From the NCBI GenBank assembly GCA_007135435.1, contig SLIW01000215.1, positions 1 to 5,327 on the forward strand: a stretch of 5,327 bases of DNA. The letters run 5' to 3'. A model generated the notes under the pieces. The model was not told the DNA's origin, did no database searches, and saw nothing but the letters and a program-made list of their open reading frames with translations. The translations under genes were made by a program, and so were the position numbers. Below are positions 5,041 to 5,327 of this stretch, piece after piece; the first letter of the stretch is position 1, and every line of letters begins with the position of its first letter. This stretch comes from Natronomonas sp. GTDB taxonomy: Archaea > Halobacteriota > Halobacteria > Halobacteriales > Haloarculaceae.

Positions 5041-5327
5041 ATGGACGTCATCCACACCGCGATCTGGGTCTCGGACCTGGACGAGGCACGGACCTACTTC
5101 GTGGACGCGCTCGGCCTCGACGAGAACTGGTCGTTCACCCACGACGGCGTCGAGAACGTGTACGTCGGGGGCGAGCACGGGGAGATCCAGCTCAGGTACG
5201 AACCCGACAGGGACGTCCCCGAACCGGGTCGGGAGACCCTCGACCACGTCGCGGTCTCCGTCGACGACGTCGACGCCGCGACCGAGCGGATGGTCGAGGA
5301 GACCGGCTGTGAGGTCCACGACGGCCC
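5041..5327 (+). CDS. VOC-family protein (glyoxalase/extradiol-dioxygenase fold), C-terminus cut off
   Basis: The 95 residues visible start MDVIHTAIWVSDLDEARTYF, the typical first beta-alpha unit of a vicinal-oxygen-chelate module. They continue through YVGGEHGEIQLRYEP (41-55) and LDHVAVSVDDVDAATERMV (67-85), which begins the second unit. Likely metal ligands are H5, E48 and H69, in the usual HTAIWV, GEIQL and DHVAV contexts; the fourth should lie beyond the edge. VOC proteins of about 120-130 residues in haloarchaea are generally annotated as glyoxalase/bleomycin-resistance family, and the reaction (lactoylglutathione lyase-like, epimerase or dioxygenase) cannot be told from this part. The start is supported by box A, by AGGAGG, and by the methionine directly preceding the first beta strand. 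The dehydrogenase gene lies 171 bp upstream on the same strand, with a repeat array between them. Confidence 0.9.
   Translation, partial: MDVIHTAIWVSDLDEARTYFVDALGLDENWSFTHDGVENVYVGGEHGEIQLRYEPDRDVPEPGRETLDHVAVSVDDVDAATERMVEETGCEVHDG

Noticed and set aside
3795..5312. 505-residue plus-strand open frame overlapping the dehydrogenase and VOC genes
   Set aside because: It is a +1-type shadow of two well-supported genes, Arg/Gly-rich and without a recognisable domain.

Overview
The window looks like a stretch of haloarchaeal (Halobacteria) chromosome. This rests on the very high G+C content with G/C-rich third codon positions, the strongly acidic proteins (rich in Asp and Glu, poor in Lys), and the start regions. 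Most genes have an archaeal box-A-like element (TTAA, TTAT, CTAAG or TTTTAA) centred about 26-28 nt before the ATG, the spacing expected for leaderless or nearly leaderless haloarchaeal transcripts.

Layout. The left half is on the minus strand. From right to left it holds a small two-helix membrane protein of unknown function (2421-2101), a winged-helix regulator with two four-cysteine zinc ribbons (1968-1069), and a luciferase-like flavin/F420-dependent oxidoreductase (915 to beyond base 1, C-terminus cut off). The right half is on the plus strand: an AIR-synthase/HypE-type ATP-binding protein (2685-3701), a leucine-dehydrogenase-type amino-acid dehydrogenase (3856-4869) and the first 95 residues of a VOC (glyoxalase/dioxygenase fold) protein (5041 to beyond the end). 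The two halves diverge from the 263-bp intergenic region 2422-2684.

How the genes may work together. Each gene appears to have its own promoter and intergenic gap (131-263 bp), so nothing here is a tight operon. The regulator lies directly upstream of the oxidoreductase on the same strand and is a plausible local controller of it, but this is only context. The plus-strand genes are ordinary metabolic or housekeeping-type genes with no visible shared pathway.

Non-coding structure. The intergenic regions hold most of the unusual material: a 12-bp (24-bp superperiod) tandem repeat running into the regulator promoter (1991-2086); paired CTGAA-N6-TTC(A/T)G dyads beside the membrane-protein TATA box (2459-2502); a 22-bp tandem array between the dehydrogenase and VOC genes (4877-about 4983); and a repeat-plus-dyad cluster between the regulator and the oxidoreductase (1014-1067). 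I see no RNA gene, CRISPR array, insertion sequence, phage gene or defence system. No gap without a gene exceeds 300 bases. I found no convincing new multi-gene system; the repeat arrays are the best leads.
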